A stretch of 64,000 nucleotides of DNA from Spirochaetales bacterium (lineage in GTDB: Bacteria > Spirochaetota > Spirochaetia > JABEVK01): the NCBI GenBank assembly GCA_947478845.1, contig CANJXC010000015.1, positions 22,751 to 86,750 of the forward strand, written 5' to 3'. Below are positions 1-8,819 of this stretch, one piece after another. A model generated the notes under the pieces. The model had not been told where the DNA came from and searched no databases. It saw nothing but the letters and a program-made list of their open reading frames with translations. Numbering within the stretch: position 1 is the first letter of the stretch; each line of letters starts with the position of its first letter. Both the position numbers and the translations under genes were made by a program.

Positions 1-27
1 GCCGGCCAACGGCCGCAGGCGATTACG

Positions 28-765
28 GTGGGCTCGCTTGTCAGGGTGCTGATAGTTTCCAACCTGGTGCTTCTACCGCTTGTTGCTATCAATTTTGGGC
101 TAACTATGCTTCCTCCGCACAACCCGGGCAACTACTTTGTTCTAACCTACCCGCCTCCCGAAGGTAGCCCGGTAGACCTTTTGGCCAGAGTGTTCGGCCC
201 TTCTCCGGGTTATGTGCTGGGGTTGGAACTGCTTGCTATCGCCGTTTTTGTTGTGCTGTGGCTTCCATTTGCCCTCAGCCGACGCCTGCCACACCGCGAA
301 CATCCATTGACCTCGGGAAGAGGCTATGTGGCAGTTCAATTTGTGTTGCTCGGGGCGGCGGCGGTGCTTCCCTTTGTGGCAGGCTCGCCTTGGGGCCCCC
401 GCTTTACCGGCTGGGAACTGCAGGTGGGAGTCCTGCTTGGCGTGGCTTCGCTGGTTCTCACTTGGGATGCCGTCACCGTTTTAGGAAGCAACCTAAGCGC
501 CCTTCCCCGGCCGCTGGAAACTTCCGCCCTCGTGAGGCGTGGACCCTACCGTCTCCTTCGACATCCCATTTACACCTCGCTGCTTGGTGCCCTTACTGGC
601 TGGACCCTCGTCTGGAAGGATGTGGGACTGGTTGCCCTGGCTCTGACTCTTTTGGTGTTGTTTGTTTTTAAAAGCCGCCTGGAAGAACGCTGGCTCTTGC
701 AGCGTTACCCCGAGTACGAGGCCTACCGCGCCGAGACGGGCGGGCTTTTCCCCAGGGTGTTCTAG
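28..765 (+). CDS. ICMT/PEMT-like membrane methyltransferase family protein
   Basis: Protein of about 245 aa with hydrophobic segments near residues 4-27, 62-83, 101-118, 131-152 and 199-214. The C-terminal block has the isoprenylcysteine carboxyl methyltransferase signature: RRGPYRLLRHPIY at 170-182, then EERWLLQRYPEYEAY at 219-233, which in that family contributes to SAM and substrate binding at the membrane face. Bacterial members have poorly known substrates, often lipid or small-molecule methylation, so the reaction is not assigned. The GTG at 28 is the first start visible, but the frame stays open to base 1 and no Shine-Dalgarno sequence is seen, so the true N-terminus may lie outside the window. 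The next gene starts 1 nt after its stop. Confidence 0.75.
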   Translation: MGSLVRVLIVSNLVLLPLVAINFGLTMLPPHNPGNYFVLTYPPPEGSPVDLLARVFGPSPGYVLGLELLAIAVFVVLWLPFALSRRLPHREHPLTSGRGYVAVQFVLLGAAAVLPFVAGSPWGPRFTGWELQVGVLLGVASLVLTWDAVTVLGSNLSALPRPLETSALVRRGPYRLLRHPIYTSLLGALTGWTLVWKDVGLVALALTLLVLFVFKSRLEERWLLQRYPEYEAYRAETGGLFPRVF

Positions 766-766
766 A

Positions 767-2098
767 GTGGCATGGCTCAAGCTGGAGCAAGTTGCTATCG
801 GCGACTGGCGCCACCGCATTCTGGAAAACCTCGACTGGAGCTGGCAAAAGGGCGAAAGCTGGGTGGTCACCGGACCCAACGGTAGCGGAAAATCCGCCCT
901 TGCGGCGCTGTGGGTGGGACGCCTCGACGCGGTGGCGGGCCACTTTGAGCGAGCGCCCGAGTTCCATGACGCCGAGGAAGCTTGGATAGGCTTTGAGCGT
1001 CAGCAGTTGCTTCTCGACGCCGAAAGAGCGTTCGACGATAGCGACTACCGGGAATCACCTGACCCCGGAACTCTCGTCGGGGAGTTTGTTGGTGGCACGG
1101 GCGCCCTTGAGCGTTTCGGGCTGAAGGACAAGAAAGCCCGTGGCCTAAAGCACCTCTCCACGGGCGAATTGCGGCGAGCCTGTTTGGCCAGAGCTTGGGT
1201 TAGGGGCCTGCCTTTCCTCATCCTCGATGAGCCCTACGAGGGACTCGATGCCCAGGGAGTCTCACTCCTTGCTCAAGTACTCCAAACCGCCCTGGCCGAG
1301 GGTATCGACCTAGCGTTTCTCACCCAGAACGCGGAACTCGCACCAAAGGGCATTACCCGCCTCTGGACTCTGGCACCGGCCCGTGCGGCTCAAAGGGCAC
1401 CGGTTGCCTTTGGTCCCACCCCGAAGGGGAGTCACCCGGTGCTCGAGTTCCGCAGCGTGAATGCCGGCTACGGTGATTTGGCCGTGCTCAAGAACTTTTC
1501 GTGGACGGTGCGCCAAGGCGAACGCTGGCTGGTCACCGGCCCCAACGGCATTGGGAAAAGCACCTTGTTGTCGTTGATTTCTGGCGATCATCCGCAGGTG
1601 TTCAGCAACGACGTACGCATTGCCGGACGCCGTCGGGGGCCGGAACTCACCCTCGATGACCTGCGGCTCGAGGTCGCTTTGGTCAGCTACGCCGCCCACC
1701 TCAGGTTTCGTAATTTGTTCCGCAACACCGGCTTGGAGGTGCTCGCTTCTGGGTTTGCCGGTACCATAGGCTTGTGGCGCGACCCTACTTGGAGCGAGGT
1801 GCAGGCTTGCCGCGCCTTGGCAGCCGAATGGGGCTTGGAAGAGGCGTGTTCGCGCTTGTGGGAAGAACTCAGCTGGGGGACGCAGCGGCTTATTCTGTTG
1901 GGTCGCGCTTTAGTAGCCGGCCAGAAACTCCTGCTTCTCGACGAGCCGTGCCAGGGTTTGGACCAGCCGGCGCAGGAGCGATTTCTCAGCCGTGTGGCCG
2001 TGTGGGTGAAAAACCCCCAGCATACTCTGGTGTATGTAACCCATCGCCAGAATGAGGTGGACGCTTCGTCGTTTTTCCGCCTGACGCTCGGTGACTAA
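767..2098 (+). CDS. Tandem-domain ABC ATPase, ModF/PhrA-like
   Basis: A 443-aa soluble protein with two ABC ATPase domains and no membrane segment. Domain 1 has Walker A GPNGSGKS at 36-43, a signature-like LSTGEL at 130-135 and Walker B LPFLILDEP at 148-156. Domain 2 has Walker A GPNGIGKS at 258-265, a degenerate signature LSWGTQR at 368-374 and Walker B LLLLDEP at 388-394. The layout and size match the ModF/PhrA group (about 490 aa in E. coli), whose role is unclear; no permease is adjacent. The GTG at 767, 1 nt after the upstream stop, is preferred to an upstream ATG at 662 because the extension is low-complexity and overlaps the previous gene by 100 bp. The 3' end overlaps the convergent TetR gene by 4 bp. 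Confidence 0.8.
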   Translation: MAWLKLEQVAIGDWRHRILENLDWSWQKGESWVVTGPNGSGKSALAALWVGRLDAVAGHFERAPEFHDAEEAWIGFERQQLLLDAERAFDDSDYRESPDPGTLVGEFVGGTGALERFGLKDKKARGLKHLSTGELRRACLARAWVRGLPFLILDEPYEGLDAQGVSLLAQVLQTALAEGIDLAFLTQNAELAPKGITRLWTLAPARAAQRAPVAFGPTPKGSHPVLEFRSVNAGYGDLAVLKNFSWTVRQGERWLVTGPNGIGKSTLLSLISGDHPQVFSNDVRIAGRRRGPELTLDDLRLEVALVSYAAHLRFRNLFRNTGLEVLASGFAGTIGLWRDPTWSEVQACRALAAEWGLEEACSRLWEELSWGTQRLILLGRALVAGQKLLLLDEPCQGLDQPAQERFLSRVAVWVKNPQHTLVYVTHRQNEVDASSFFRLTLGD

Positions 2099-2700
2099 CC
2101 CGAGGACTCCTGAAACATCACGTTTAACCACGCTTCCAGCTCGGGAGGTTGGACGGCGGGTGGCAGAAGGTTGTCGCTCAAAAGTCCTGCCCAACCGTGC
2201 AAGGCCGACCAGAGGAACAGCACCACAGGCGCGAGGTCCTGGCCGTGCTTCCAGCCGTTAGCCTGAGCCCTGGCAACTCCCGTCACCAGCGACTGAAAGG
2301 CCCGCTCGGCTTCGAACTGGCAGCTTTCGCTGTGGAGCGAATAACCGTAGGGCGAGAACATCAGGCGGTACAAGGCCGGGTTGGCCAGCGCAAACACCAA
2401 ATAGGCCCTTGCTTGGCCGCGAAGCGCGTCGATGGCCTCGGCTAAGCCTGCGGAACCGGCCCCTTCTGCCCTTGCGGTAACGGCATCGGCAAAGCGTCGA
2501 AACCCCTCGGCGGCCAGCGCCCCCATCAGCGACCCTTTGTCGGCAAAGTGGCGGTAAGGGGCGTTAGGCGAAACTCCGGTGGCTTTCGCCAGGGCCCGCA
2601 GGCTGAGTTCACCCTCACCCGCTTGTTCGAGCTTCAGCAAACCCTCGGCGACCAGTGCAGTACGGAGGTCGCCATGATGGTAGGTTTGTCGGACATTCAC
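2095..2700 (-). CDS. TetR/AcrR family transcriptional regulator
   Basis: A 201-aa protein with an N-terminal TetR helix-turn-helix at about residues 33-60 (core GVSPNAPYRHFADKGSLM) preceded by the YHHGDLR block typical of the subfamily with a WHG-type C-terminal ligand domain. It is divergent from the SDR-type oxidoreductase at 2801, so that gene and its own promoter are the expected targets. The start is GTG at 2700: there is no Shine-Dalgarno sequence, and a TAAAAT -10 ends exactly 7 nt before it, so a leaderless mRNA is likely. Inverted repeats lie within the promoter (annotated separately). The ligand cannot be inferred. Confidence 0.85.
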   Translation of the reverse strand: MNVRQTYHHGDLRTALVAEGLLKLEQAGEGELSLRALAKATGVSPNAPYRHFADKGSLMGALAAEGFRRFADAVTARAEGAGSAGLAEAIDALRGQARAYLVFALANPALYRLMFSPYGYSLHSESCQFEAERAFQSLVTGVARAQANGWKHGQDLAPVVLFLWSALHGWAGLLSDNLLPPAVQPPELEAWLNVMFQESSG

Positions 2701-2706
2701 AGCGCC

Positions 2707-2770
2707 ATTTTACTGAAGTTCAGCAAGCTCAGTCAAGAATGTTGACAATGCCCACACCAGAGGTTAAGGT
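2707..2770. promoter_or_regulatory. Overlapping divergent promoters with two inverted repeats (tetR / oxidoreductase)
   Basis: Minus strand: TTGACT (2736-2731), 18-bp spacer, TAAAAT (2712-2707), predicted +1 at the tetR GTG. Plus strand: TTGACA (2742-2747), 17-bp spacer, TAAGGT (2765-2770). An inverted repeat GTCAA-N5-TTGAC (2732-2746) covers both -35 boxes, and a palindrome CTGAAGTTCAG (2713-2723) sits in the tetR spacer. Both are placed where a bound TetR dimer would block both promoters; regulator binding is inferred. Confidence 0.5.
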
Positions 2771-2800
2771 AATGTAAGCACTGATCACATAGGAGTTCTT

Positions 2801-3739
2801 ATGCCCACACCACTGGCCGTTATTCTTGGCGCTGGTCCCGTCGGTCTCGCCACCGGCAAACTTTTTTTGGAGCGCCACATCGCCGTGAGGTACGTTACCC
2901 GAAGCGGGAAACCGGTCGCCGTACCGGGCTCGGAGACCCGTCAGGCGGACGTTTCTGACGCTGTAGCCTTAGGCAAGGCTGCCGAAGGCGCTACCATCCT
3001 CATCCACGCCGTGGGCCTGCCCTACCCTGAGTGGGCCGAAAAACTGCCCGCCCTTCAAGACAGCGTTTTGAAGGTTGCCGAGCAAACCGGTGCGGTGGCG
3101 GTGTTTGTGGAAAACCTCTACAGCTACGATGCCTCGTCCATGCCCCTCACAGAAAAAACGGCCGAAAACCCGCCAACCCGAAAAGGCGCTCTGAGGCTGA
3201 AGCTCAGCCAGCAGTGGTTGGCCCTGCACCAGAGCGGCCGTATCAAGGGCGTCGCGGTGCGCGCGAGCGACTACTTTGGCCCAGGAGCCACCCTATCCGG
3301 CAATTCTCACTTCGGTTTGAGGTTCTTCCCCCCCTTCGCGGCGGGCAAATCCGTGGCTTTCCTAGGCCACCCCGATGCCGAGCACTGCTACACCTACCTG
3401 CCCGACTACGCCCGAGCTTTAGTCGAGGTGGCGCTGGCTCCCGAATCGTGGGGCAAAGTGTGGATTTGTCCCAGTGTTGGCCCTACAACGGCGCGCAAAA
3501 TGGTCGAAGATCTGGGTAAAATTGCAGGAAAGAACCCCAAAGTGGGGGCCTTGCCCAGTTTCCTTGTCAGAATGCTCGGGCTGTTTGATCCGTTGATCCG
3601 CGAGGTATACGAGATGCTTTACCAGTTTGACCGAACCTTCACCCTCGATTCTTCGGCTTTTGAGGCTCGTTTTGGTTGGAAAGCGACGCCTCAGGCCCAG
3701 GCTCTGGCCGAAACCTGGAAGGCCCACACCTCTTTGTGA
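2801..3739 (+). CDS. NAD(P)-dependent epimerase/dehydratase-like (extended SDR) protein
   Basis: A 312-aa protein with an N-terminal Rossmann fold (ILGAGPVGLATG near residues 9-20) and overall length typical of atypical extended SDRs. A YxxxK-type catalytic pair is not obvious. NLYSYD near residue 107, followed by a TRKGALRLKL segment, resembles members that bind NAD(P) without classical catalysis. It is divergent from a TetR regulator 100 bp away and preceded by AGGAG (2791-2795) 5 nt before ATG. Substrate unknown; quinone or epimerase-type chemistry is possible. The 3' end is followed closely by the SulP transporter, which seems to have its own promoter. Confidence 0.7.
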   Translation: MPTPLAVILGAGPVGLATGKLFLERHIAVRYVTRSGKPVAVPGSETRQADVSDAVALGKAAEGATILIHAVGLPYPEWAEKLPALQDSVLKVAEQTGAVAVFVENLYSYDASSMPLTEKTAENPPTRKGALRLKLSQQWLALHQSGRIKGVAVRASDYFGPGATLSGNSHFGLRFFPPFAAGKSVAFLGHPDAEHCYTYLPDYARALVEVALAPESWGKVWICPSVGPTTARKMVEDLGKIAGKNPKVGALPSFLVRMLGLFDPLIREVYEMLYQFDRTFTLDSSAFEARFGWKATPQAQALAETWKAHTSL

Positions 3740-3770
3740 AACCCGCCACGGACGAATAACTCCAAAAAGG

Positions 3771-3799
3771 TTGCAAGCCAGGGTCGGTGGGCAGATACT
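3771..3799 (+). promoter_or_regulatory. Putative promoter of the SulP gene, leaderless arrangement
   Basis: TTGCAA (3771-3776), 17-bp spacer, GATACT (3794-3799). The predicted +1 is 3806 and the ATG is 3807; no Shine-Dalgarno sequence precedes the ATG. Confidence 0.4.
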
Positions 3800-3806
3800 T
3801 GAGCGT

Positions 3807-6014
3807 ATGAAAACCTCCACCCGCTCTCCGATTTCGGGCGATATCTTCGGCGGACTCACAGCAATGCTGGTGGCCCTTCCCTCGGCCATAGCCTATGCCC
3901 TCATCGTGTTTGCCCCGCTGGGATCCGAGTTCACGGGTCAGGCAGCCTTCGCCGGCATTGTGGGCACCTTTGCCTTGGGTCTGGTCGCGGGGGTTTTCGG
4001 GGGCACGCCGAGGCTGATTTCGGCGCCTTGCGCGCCCGCTGCTGCCGTTCTGTCGGTGTTTGCGGCAACTCTGGTGGCCCAAGGCAACCTCACCCCGCCC
4101 CGTATCCTATTGCTGCTTTCGCTGACTGCCGTGCTGGCAGGTCTAACTCAGCTTCTGGTGGGCAGGCTGGGCGGGGGCAAAATCATCAAGTACATCCCTT
4201 ACCCTGTGGTGGCCGGCTATTTAAGCGGGGTGGGAATGATCATTATCCTTGGTCAATTGCCCAAATTGCTAGGAGCTCCCAAGGAATGGAACCTTTGGCA
4301 ACTGCTTACCGGCGTCCAAGCCTGGCACTGGCAGGGTATCGTGGTCGGCTTGGTTTCAATGGCCATCATGATTTTTGCCGGCAAGCTCATCAAGGCGATT
4401 CCTGCCGCCATCATCGCCCTCATCGGAGGTACCCTCACCTACTTCGCCATCGGCCTGTTTGACCCCAGCCTCCTGGTGCTCGAGCACAACAAAATGGTTA
4501 TTGGGTCTATTCCTGTGGCCGAGCTCGGCTATTTTAGCGGTTTGGTCGATTCGTGGTCGCAGGTTTTCAACCTTGGTCCCGCCGACTTTTCTCTTCTTCT
4601 GACCCCGGTGCTCACCTTGGCCGCTCTGTTGTCCATCGACACGCTCAAAACCTGCGTTATTCTCGATGTAGTGACCCACTCCCGGCACAAATCCAACCAG
4701 GAACTGATGGGCCAGGGCATGGGCAACATCGCCGCCGGCCTGTTGGGGGGTATGCCTGGCGCCGGCACCATGGGAGCCACCATGGTCAACCTGAACTCGG
4801 GGGCCCAAACCAAGCTTTCGGCCATCCTCTCGGGCACTTTTTCACTCCTGGTTGCCCTCCTGCTACTGCCCATCATTGCTTGGCTTCCGGTGGCGGCACT
4901 GGCAGGCATTCTCATCGTGGTAGGGTTTAGGATGATCGACAGGCACAGCTTGCATCTCTTGCGCCACCACGACACAAGGTTCGATTTCGCGGTCATTTTG
5001 GCTGTCATTGTCGCGGCGCTGAGCTTTAGCCTCATCGTGGCGAGCGGAGTGGGCATCACTCTGGCGATTGTGTTGTTTCTGCGCGACCAGCTTCGCAGTT
5101 CGGTGGTTCGGCGCAAGATCTCTGGCGACCGCATGTTCAGCCGCAAGAGCAGGCCTACCGAGCAGCACCAGCTTCTGGAAAGCTCGGGCAACCGCACCAT
5201 GGTGTTTGAGATTCAAGGCCAGCTGTTTTTTGGCACTGCCGACCAACTTTACACGGAAATGGAGGCGTACTTCCGCACCAGCCGCTACCTGATTCTCAAC
5301 ATGCGCAACGTCCAGTCGGTAGACTATACAGCGGCCAACATGCTTCGCCAGATTCTGGGCCAAGTGACGGGCTTTGGCGGCACCTTGGTGCTGGCTTCGG
5401 TACCCCGAAGCCTTCCTACCGGCGCCAATGCCCGGGAGTATCTGGAGGAACTGGGTTTGGTAGACGACGCCAATCACATCCGGTTTTTCCCTGATCTCGA
5501 CGCGGCGCTGGAGTTTGCTGAGGATGAAACCATCCGCGAGCTGATGGAGAAACGCCCCGACGAGGGTGCCGACCTCGACCTAGGAGACTTCGAACTCTTC
5601 GCCGACTTTTTCCCCGATCGCTTGGTTAGTTTCCGGGCCAAGGCCGAGGAAAAAGTGTACCAAGACGGTGAGCTGATTTTCCATCAAGGCGACACCGGAC
5701 GCGAGTTGTACCTGATACGCGCCGGCGAAGTGAAAATCGTGCTACCGCTCGGTGCGAGTCAAGAGTTTCATTTGGCCACATTCAACCGCGGTGGCTTCTT
5801 CGGCGATATGGCCTTTCTCGACAAAGAAACCCGTTCGGCCGATGCCCGGGCACGAGGACGGGTGAGTTTGTATGTGCTTCACCGCGAGGCTTTCGACGAG
5901 GCTGCCCACGAGAATCCGCACGCGGCGAGTTCATTTTTTGAGAAGCTGAGCTCGGTAATATCAAAGCGTCTACGCAACAGCCACACGGCCGTGGCGGCGC
6001 TTCAGGACAGTTGA
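3807..6014 (+). CDS. SulP family anion transporter with STAS and cyclic-nucleotide-binding domains
   Basis: A 735-aa fusion. Residues 1 to about 440 are a SulP/SLC26 membrane domain with many hydrophobic helices. About 465-590 is a STAS domain (VFEIQGQLFFGTADQLY, then a LILNMRNVQSVDYTAAN block). About 610-735 is a cNMP-binding domain with VYQDGELIFHQGDTGRELY and the phosphate-binding-cassette-like FFGDMAF. SulP proteins move sulfate, bicarbonate or other anions; a cytosolic cNMP module suggests gating by cAMP or a related nucleotide, but the substrate cannot be read from sequence. ATG 3807 is chosen because an upstream in-frame ATG at 3627 would overlap the preceding gene by 113 bp with non-SulP sequence. 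Glycogen synthase follows 5 nt after the stop. Confidence 0.85.
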   Translation: MKTSTRSPISGDIFGGLTAMLVALPSAIAYALIVFAPLGSEFTGQAAFAGIVGTFALGLVAGVFGGTPRLISAPCAPAAAVLSVFAATLVAQGNLTPPRILLLLSLTAVLAGLTQLLVGRLGGGKIIKYIPYPVVAGYLSGVGMIIILGQLPKLLGAPKEWNLWQLLTGVQAWHWQGIVVGLVSMAIMIFAGKLIKAIPAAIIALIGGTLTYFAIGLFDPSLLVLEHNKMVIGSIPVAELGYFSGLVDSWSQVFNLGPADFSLLLTPVLTLAALLSIDTLKTCVILDVVTHSRHKSNQELMGQGMGNIAAGLLGGMPGAGTMGATMVNLNSGAQTKLSAILSGTFSLLVALLLLPIIAWLPVAALAGILIVVGFRMIDRHSLHLLRHHDTRFDFAVILAVIVAALSFSLIVASGVGITLAIVLFLRDQLRSSVVRRKISGDRMFSRKSRPTEQHQLLESSGNRTMVFEIQGQLFFGTADQLYTEMEAYFRTSRYLILNMRNVQSVDYTAANMLRQILGQVTGFGGTLVLASVPRSLPTGANAREYLEELGLVDDANHIRFFPDLDAALEFAEDETIRELMEKRPDEGADLDLGDFELFADFFPDRLVSFRAKAEEKVYQDGELIFHQGDTGRELYLIRAGEVKIVLPLGASQEFHLATFNRGGFFGDMAFLDKETRSADARARGRVSLYVLHREAFDEAAHENPHAASSFFEKLSSVISKRLRNSHTAVAALQDS

Positions 6015-6019
6015 AACGT

Positions 6020-7483
6020 ATGAAACCTTTGAAGATACTCATGGTGAGTTCTGAGTGCGTGCCTTTCGCCAAAACTGGTGGCTTGGCTGATGTGGTGGGA
6101 GCCCTGCCCTTGGCTCTGGAGAAGCTGGGCCATCAGGCCTTGGTGGTCTTGCCTCTCTATTCGGCCATCGACCGCGAGAAGTTCCAACTGCACGAAGAGC
6201 TTTCGCCCTTTGGCGTGTGGATGGGCAACTGCCAGCAATGGTGCGCCGTTTACAAGTCGGAAGTGGCAGGCTTTGCTACCTATTTCATCGAGTTTGAAAA
6301 GTACTTCGGACGTGAGGGCTACTACCACGATGAGCTGTTGAACGACTACGTGGACAACGCCGAACGGTTTGGATTCCTCAGTCTGGCGGCACTTCAACTG
6401 TGCAAGGCCATTGGCTTTGACCCCGACATCGTTCACGGCCACGACTGGCAGGGGGCGGTGGCGGTAGCGGCCGTTCGCGACTGGTATCACAGCGACCCGG
6501 TGCTGGGGAAAGCGGCTGGCGTGTTGACCATTCACAACCTTGCCTACCAGGGGCTCTACGACAAATCAGCGGTAGACTATCTGGGCTTGGGCTGGCAGAA
6601 CTTCCATTCCGACAGGTGGGAGAGCTGGGGCCAACTCAACCTGCTTAAGGGAGGTATCGTGGCGGCCCACTGGGTCAACACCGTGAGCCCGACTTATGCC
6701 GTGGAGACCAAGACTCCCGAGTTTGGTTGCGGGTTGGCACCTTACCTGAACAACCGCGGTGAAAGTTACTGGGGCATTCTCAATGGTGTCGATTACGCCC
6801 AATGGACACCCGAAACCGACAAAACCCTCGTAGCCACCTATGGTGCCAAAGACCTCAAAGGCAAGGCCCTCAATAAAAAGGCGCTTCAGGCCCGAATGAA
6901 CTTGGAATCAGACCCCAGCATTCCCCTCATTGGCGTGGTAAGCCGTTTTGCGCCACAGAAAGGCCTGGATCAGCTGGCGGAGGTGATAGAACGCATTGTT
7001 ACCGATATGCGGGTGCAATTTGTGGTTCTCGGCTCAGGCAACAAGGCCCTGGAAGCTTTTTACGGGGGTATTTCCCAGCGTTTTCCCGGCAAAATCGGTA
7101 GTTCCATCGGCTACGACGATTCCGTGAGCCACCTCATCGAGGCAGGTAGCGACTTTTTCATCATGCCATCGCTCTTCGAGCCCTGCGGCCTCAACCAGTT
7201 GTACTCGCTCAAGTATGGCACCCTACCCATCGTCCGGGCCACCGGCGGCTTGGAAGACTCGGTAATTCAGTACGACGAGGTAACGGGCGCCGGAACGGGC
7301 TTCAAATACTACGACGCCAACCCGACGGCCATCTATTACTGCGTTGGCTGGGCCGTAAGTACTTGGTACGACAGGCCCAAACACTACCGGAAGTTACAAC
7401 AGGCCGCGATGGCTCAGGATTACTCTTGGGACCGCAGCGCGCGCCTGTACGTCGAGATGTACCTAAAGGCCCTGGGCAAGTAA
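6020..7483 (+). CDS. glgA: Glycogen synthase (ADP-glucose type)
   Basis: A 487-aa GT5 family enzyme that adds glucosyl units from ADP-glucose to growing alpha-1,4-glucan. The ADP-glucose-binding KTGGL motif is at residues 18-22, and the GT-B C-terminal domain carries the conserved PSLFEPCGLNQL stretch around 390. Length matches bacterial GlgA (about 480 aa). A TTG at 6011 is in frame, but ATG 6020 is chosen because AGGA at 6004-6007 is then well spaced. It is tightly linked to the SulP gene, with no other glycogen genes in the window. The stop codon lies in a small 15-bp tandem repeat (see repeat entry). Confidence 0.93.
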   Translation: MKPLKILMVSSECVPFAKTGGLADVVGALPLALEKLGHQALVVLPLYSAIDREKFQLHEELSPFGVWMGNCQQWCAVYKSEVAGFATYFIEFEKYFGREGYYHDELLNDYVDNAERFGFLSLAALQLCKAIGFDPDIVHGHDWQGAVAVAAVRDWYHSDPVLGKAAGVLTIHNLAYQGLYDKSAVDYLGLGWQNFHSDRWESWGQLNLLKGGIVAAHWVNTVSPTYAVETKTPEFGCGLAPYLNNRGESYWGILNGVDYAQWTPETDKTLVATYGAKDLKGKALNKKALQARMNLESDPSIPLIGVVSRFAPQKGLDQLAEVIERIVTDMRVQFVVLGSGNKALEAFYGGISQRFPGKIGSSIGYDDSVSHLIEAGSDFFIMPSLFEPCGLNQLYSLKYGTLPIVRATGGLEDSVIQYDEVTGAGTGFKYYDANPTAIYYCVGWAVSTWYDRPKHYRKLQQAAMAQDYSWDRSARLYVEMYLKALGK

Positions 7484-7512
7484 GCCCTGGGCAAGTAAGC
7501 CCTGGCAGGTAA
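7469..7512 (+). repeat. 15-bp tandem repeat spanning the glgA stop codon
   Basis: Unit GCCCTGGGCAAGTAA occurs at 7469-7483 and 7484-7498, with a degenerate 14-bp third copy at 7499-7512. The first copy encodes the last GlgA residues (ALGK-stop); copies 2 and 3 repeat the stop downstream, as expected from replication slippage. Confidence 0.9.
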
Positions 7513-7555
7513 GTCAGACTCTCGATTTTTTCTCCACGAAGGGGTGTTTCAGTGT

Positions 7556-7584
7556 TTGACTAACCCCCGCGATGGGTCTAATCT
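7556..7584 (+). promoter_or_regulatory. Putative sigma-70 promoter of the nucleoside import operon
   Basis: TTGACT (7556-7561), 17-bp spacer, TAATCT (7579-7584), followed by a strong AGGAGG at 7611-7616 ahead of ATG 7627. This is a conventional leadered promoter. Confidence 0.65.
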
Positions 7585-7626
7585 GTCAATCATCTTTCTC
7601 AAGTTCTTCAAGGAGGAACCCACTTT

Positions 7627-8736
7627 ATGAAACTGACTAAACTCAGTGTTCTGACTTTGGCCGGCGTTGCCGGTTTGTTGCTTGCCGGTTGTGCGCCAAC
7701 TGCGCCAGCGGCTCCCGAGGTCAAGGCTACTACTGTGCGCCTGCTGACCGACGCCACAGGCATCGATGACAAGTCTTTCAACGCCGCCGCCTGGCGCGGA
7801 ATTGTTGGCTTCTACGGTGAGACCGTCGATCAGGCCACCAGCAAAGGAAAGACCTACGACGTGGTCACTGCTCAGACTCAGGACATGTACATTCCCAACC
7901 TGAAGCAGGCTGCCGACGAAAAGTACGACCTGATCATCGTCACTGGCTTCACCTGGGCCGACGCGCTCACCGAAACCGCCAAAAAGTACCCCGACCAAAA
8001 GTTCCTCATCGTAGACGTGAGCTGGGTAGGCCTCCCTAACGTGTTGCAGGCTGTGTTCAGCGAGCACGAAGGTTCCTACCTCGTTGGTGTCGCTGCCGCC
8101 CTCAAGGCCAAAGCCGAGGGAATCAAGAATCCTAAGTTTGGCTTTATTGGTGGTGTGCCCGGCGCGGTTATTACCAAGTTCGAAGTGGGCTACATTCAGG
8201 GAATCCTTTCGGTTCTGCCCAATGCTAAGGTTGTGGATTACTACGCCAACGATTGGGGCAAGCCTGAACTGGCCAAGACTCAGGCCAAAAACTGGTACGA
8301 TGCGGGCGTCACCACCATCTTCTCCGCAGCGGGCGGTACCGGCAACGGAACCATCGCTCAGGCCAAGGAATACCGCCTCAAAAACAAGAACGTTTGGGCC
8401 ATCGGTGTCGATAGTGACCAATACGAAGATGGCGTTTACGCTGATGGTAAGTCGGCTGTCCTGACCTCAATGATCAAGCGCGTTGAAGCTTCGACCGCTT
8501 ATGCTTTGAACGCCGTGAAGAACGGCACTTTCAAGGCCGAAGTCACTGTGTTTGACACCAAGGCCGACGGCGTTGGTTTCAGCGACAAGAACCCGGAACT
8601 CGGCCAAGAAATTGTGGACGCGGTGAACAAGGCCAAGGCCGACATCATCGCCGGGACCATCATGGTAGCGGCTACCTACAAGGAAGCCAAGGCTCTCCCA
8701 GGCTTCCCTCAGGACCTGCAGGCCAAAGACGACTAA
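7627..8736 (+). CDS. BMP/PnrA family nucleoside-binding lipoprotein
   Basis: A 369-aa exported protein with a type II signal peptide: lipobox LLAGC with lipidated Cys22. The mature part is a BMP/PnrA (TmpC-like) fold, with the early ATGIDDKSFN stretch that contacts purine nucleosides in that family. It should sit at the outer face of the inner membrane and deliver nucleosides to the ATPase and permeases encoded downstream. The link to DeoD in the same operon supports purine nucleosides as substrate. A hairpin between this gene and the ATPase gene probably gives extra expression of the binding protein. Confidence 0.9.
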   Translation: MKLTKLSVLTLAGVAGLLLAGCAPTAPAAPEVKATTVRLLTDATGIDDKSFNAAAWRGIVGFYGETVDQATSKGKTYDVVTAQTQDMYIPNLKQAADEKYDLIIVTGFTWADALTETAKKYPDQKFLIVDVSWVGLPNVLQAVFSEHEGSYLVGVAAALKAKAEGIKNPKFGFIGGVPGAVITKFEVGYIQGILSVLPNAKVVDYYANDWGKPELAKTQAKNWYDAGVTTIFSAAGGTGNGTIAQAKEYRLKNKNVWAIGVDSDQYEDGVYADGKSAVLTSMIKRVEASTAYALNAVKNGTFKAEVTVFDTKADGVGFSDKNPELGQEIVDAVNKAKADIIAGTIMVAATYKEAKALPGFPQDLQAKDD

Positions 8737-8758
8737 GCTTTTGCTCTGAACTGATTGT

Positions 8759-8805
8759 GCCGGCGGATCGACGTGGGTTGAACCCTGATCTGCCGGCTCT
8801 TTTTT
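8759..8805 (+). terminator. Intra-operon hairpin with T-tract (terminator/attenuator)
   Basis: An 11-bp stem, 8759-8769 with 8787-8797 (one G-U pair), a 17-nt loop, then TCTTTTTT. It lies between the binding-protein and ATPase genes, a common place for partial termination that raises expression of the binding protein. Confidence 0.8.
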
Positions 8806-8819
8806 CGTAAGGGGGTTCC

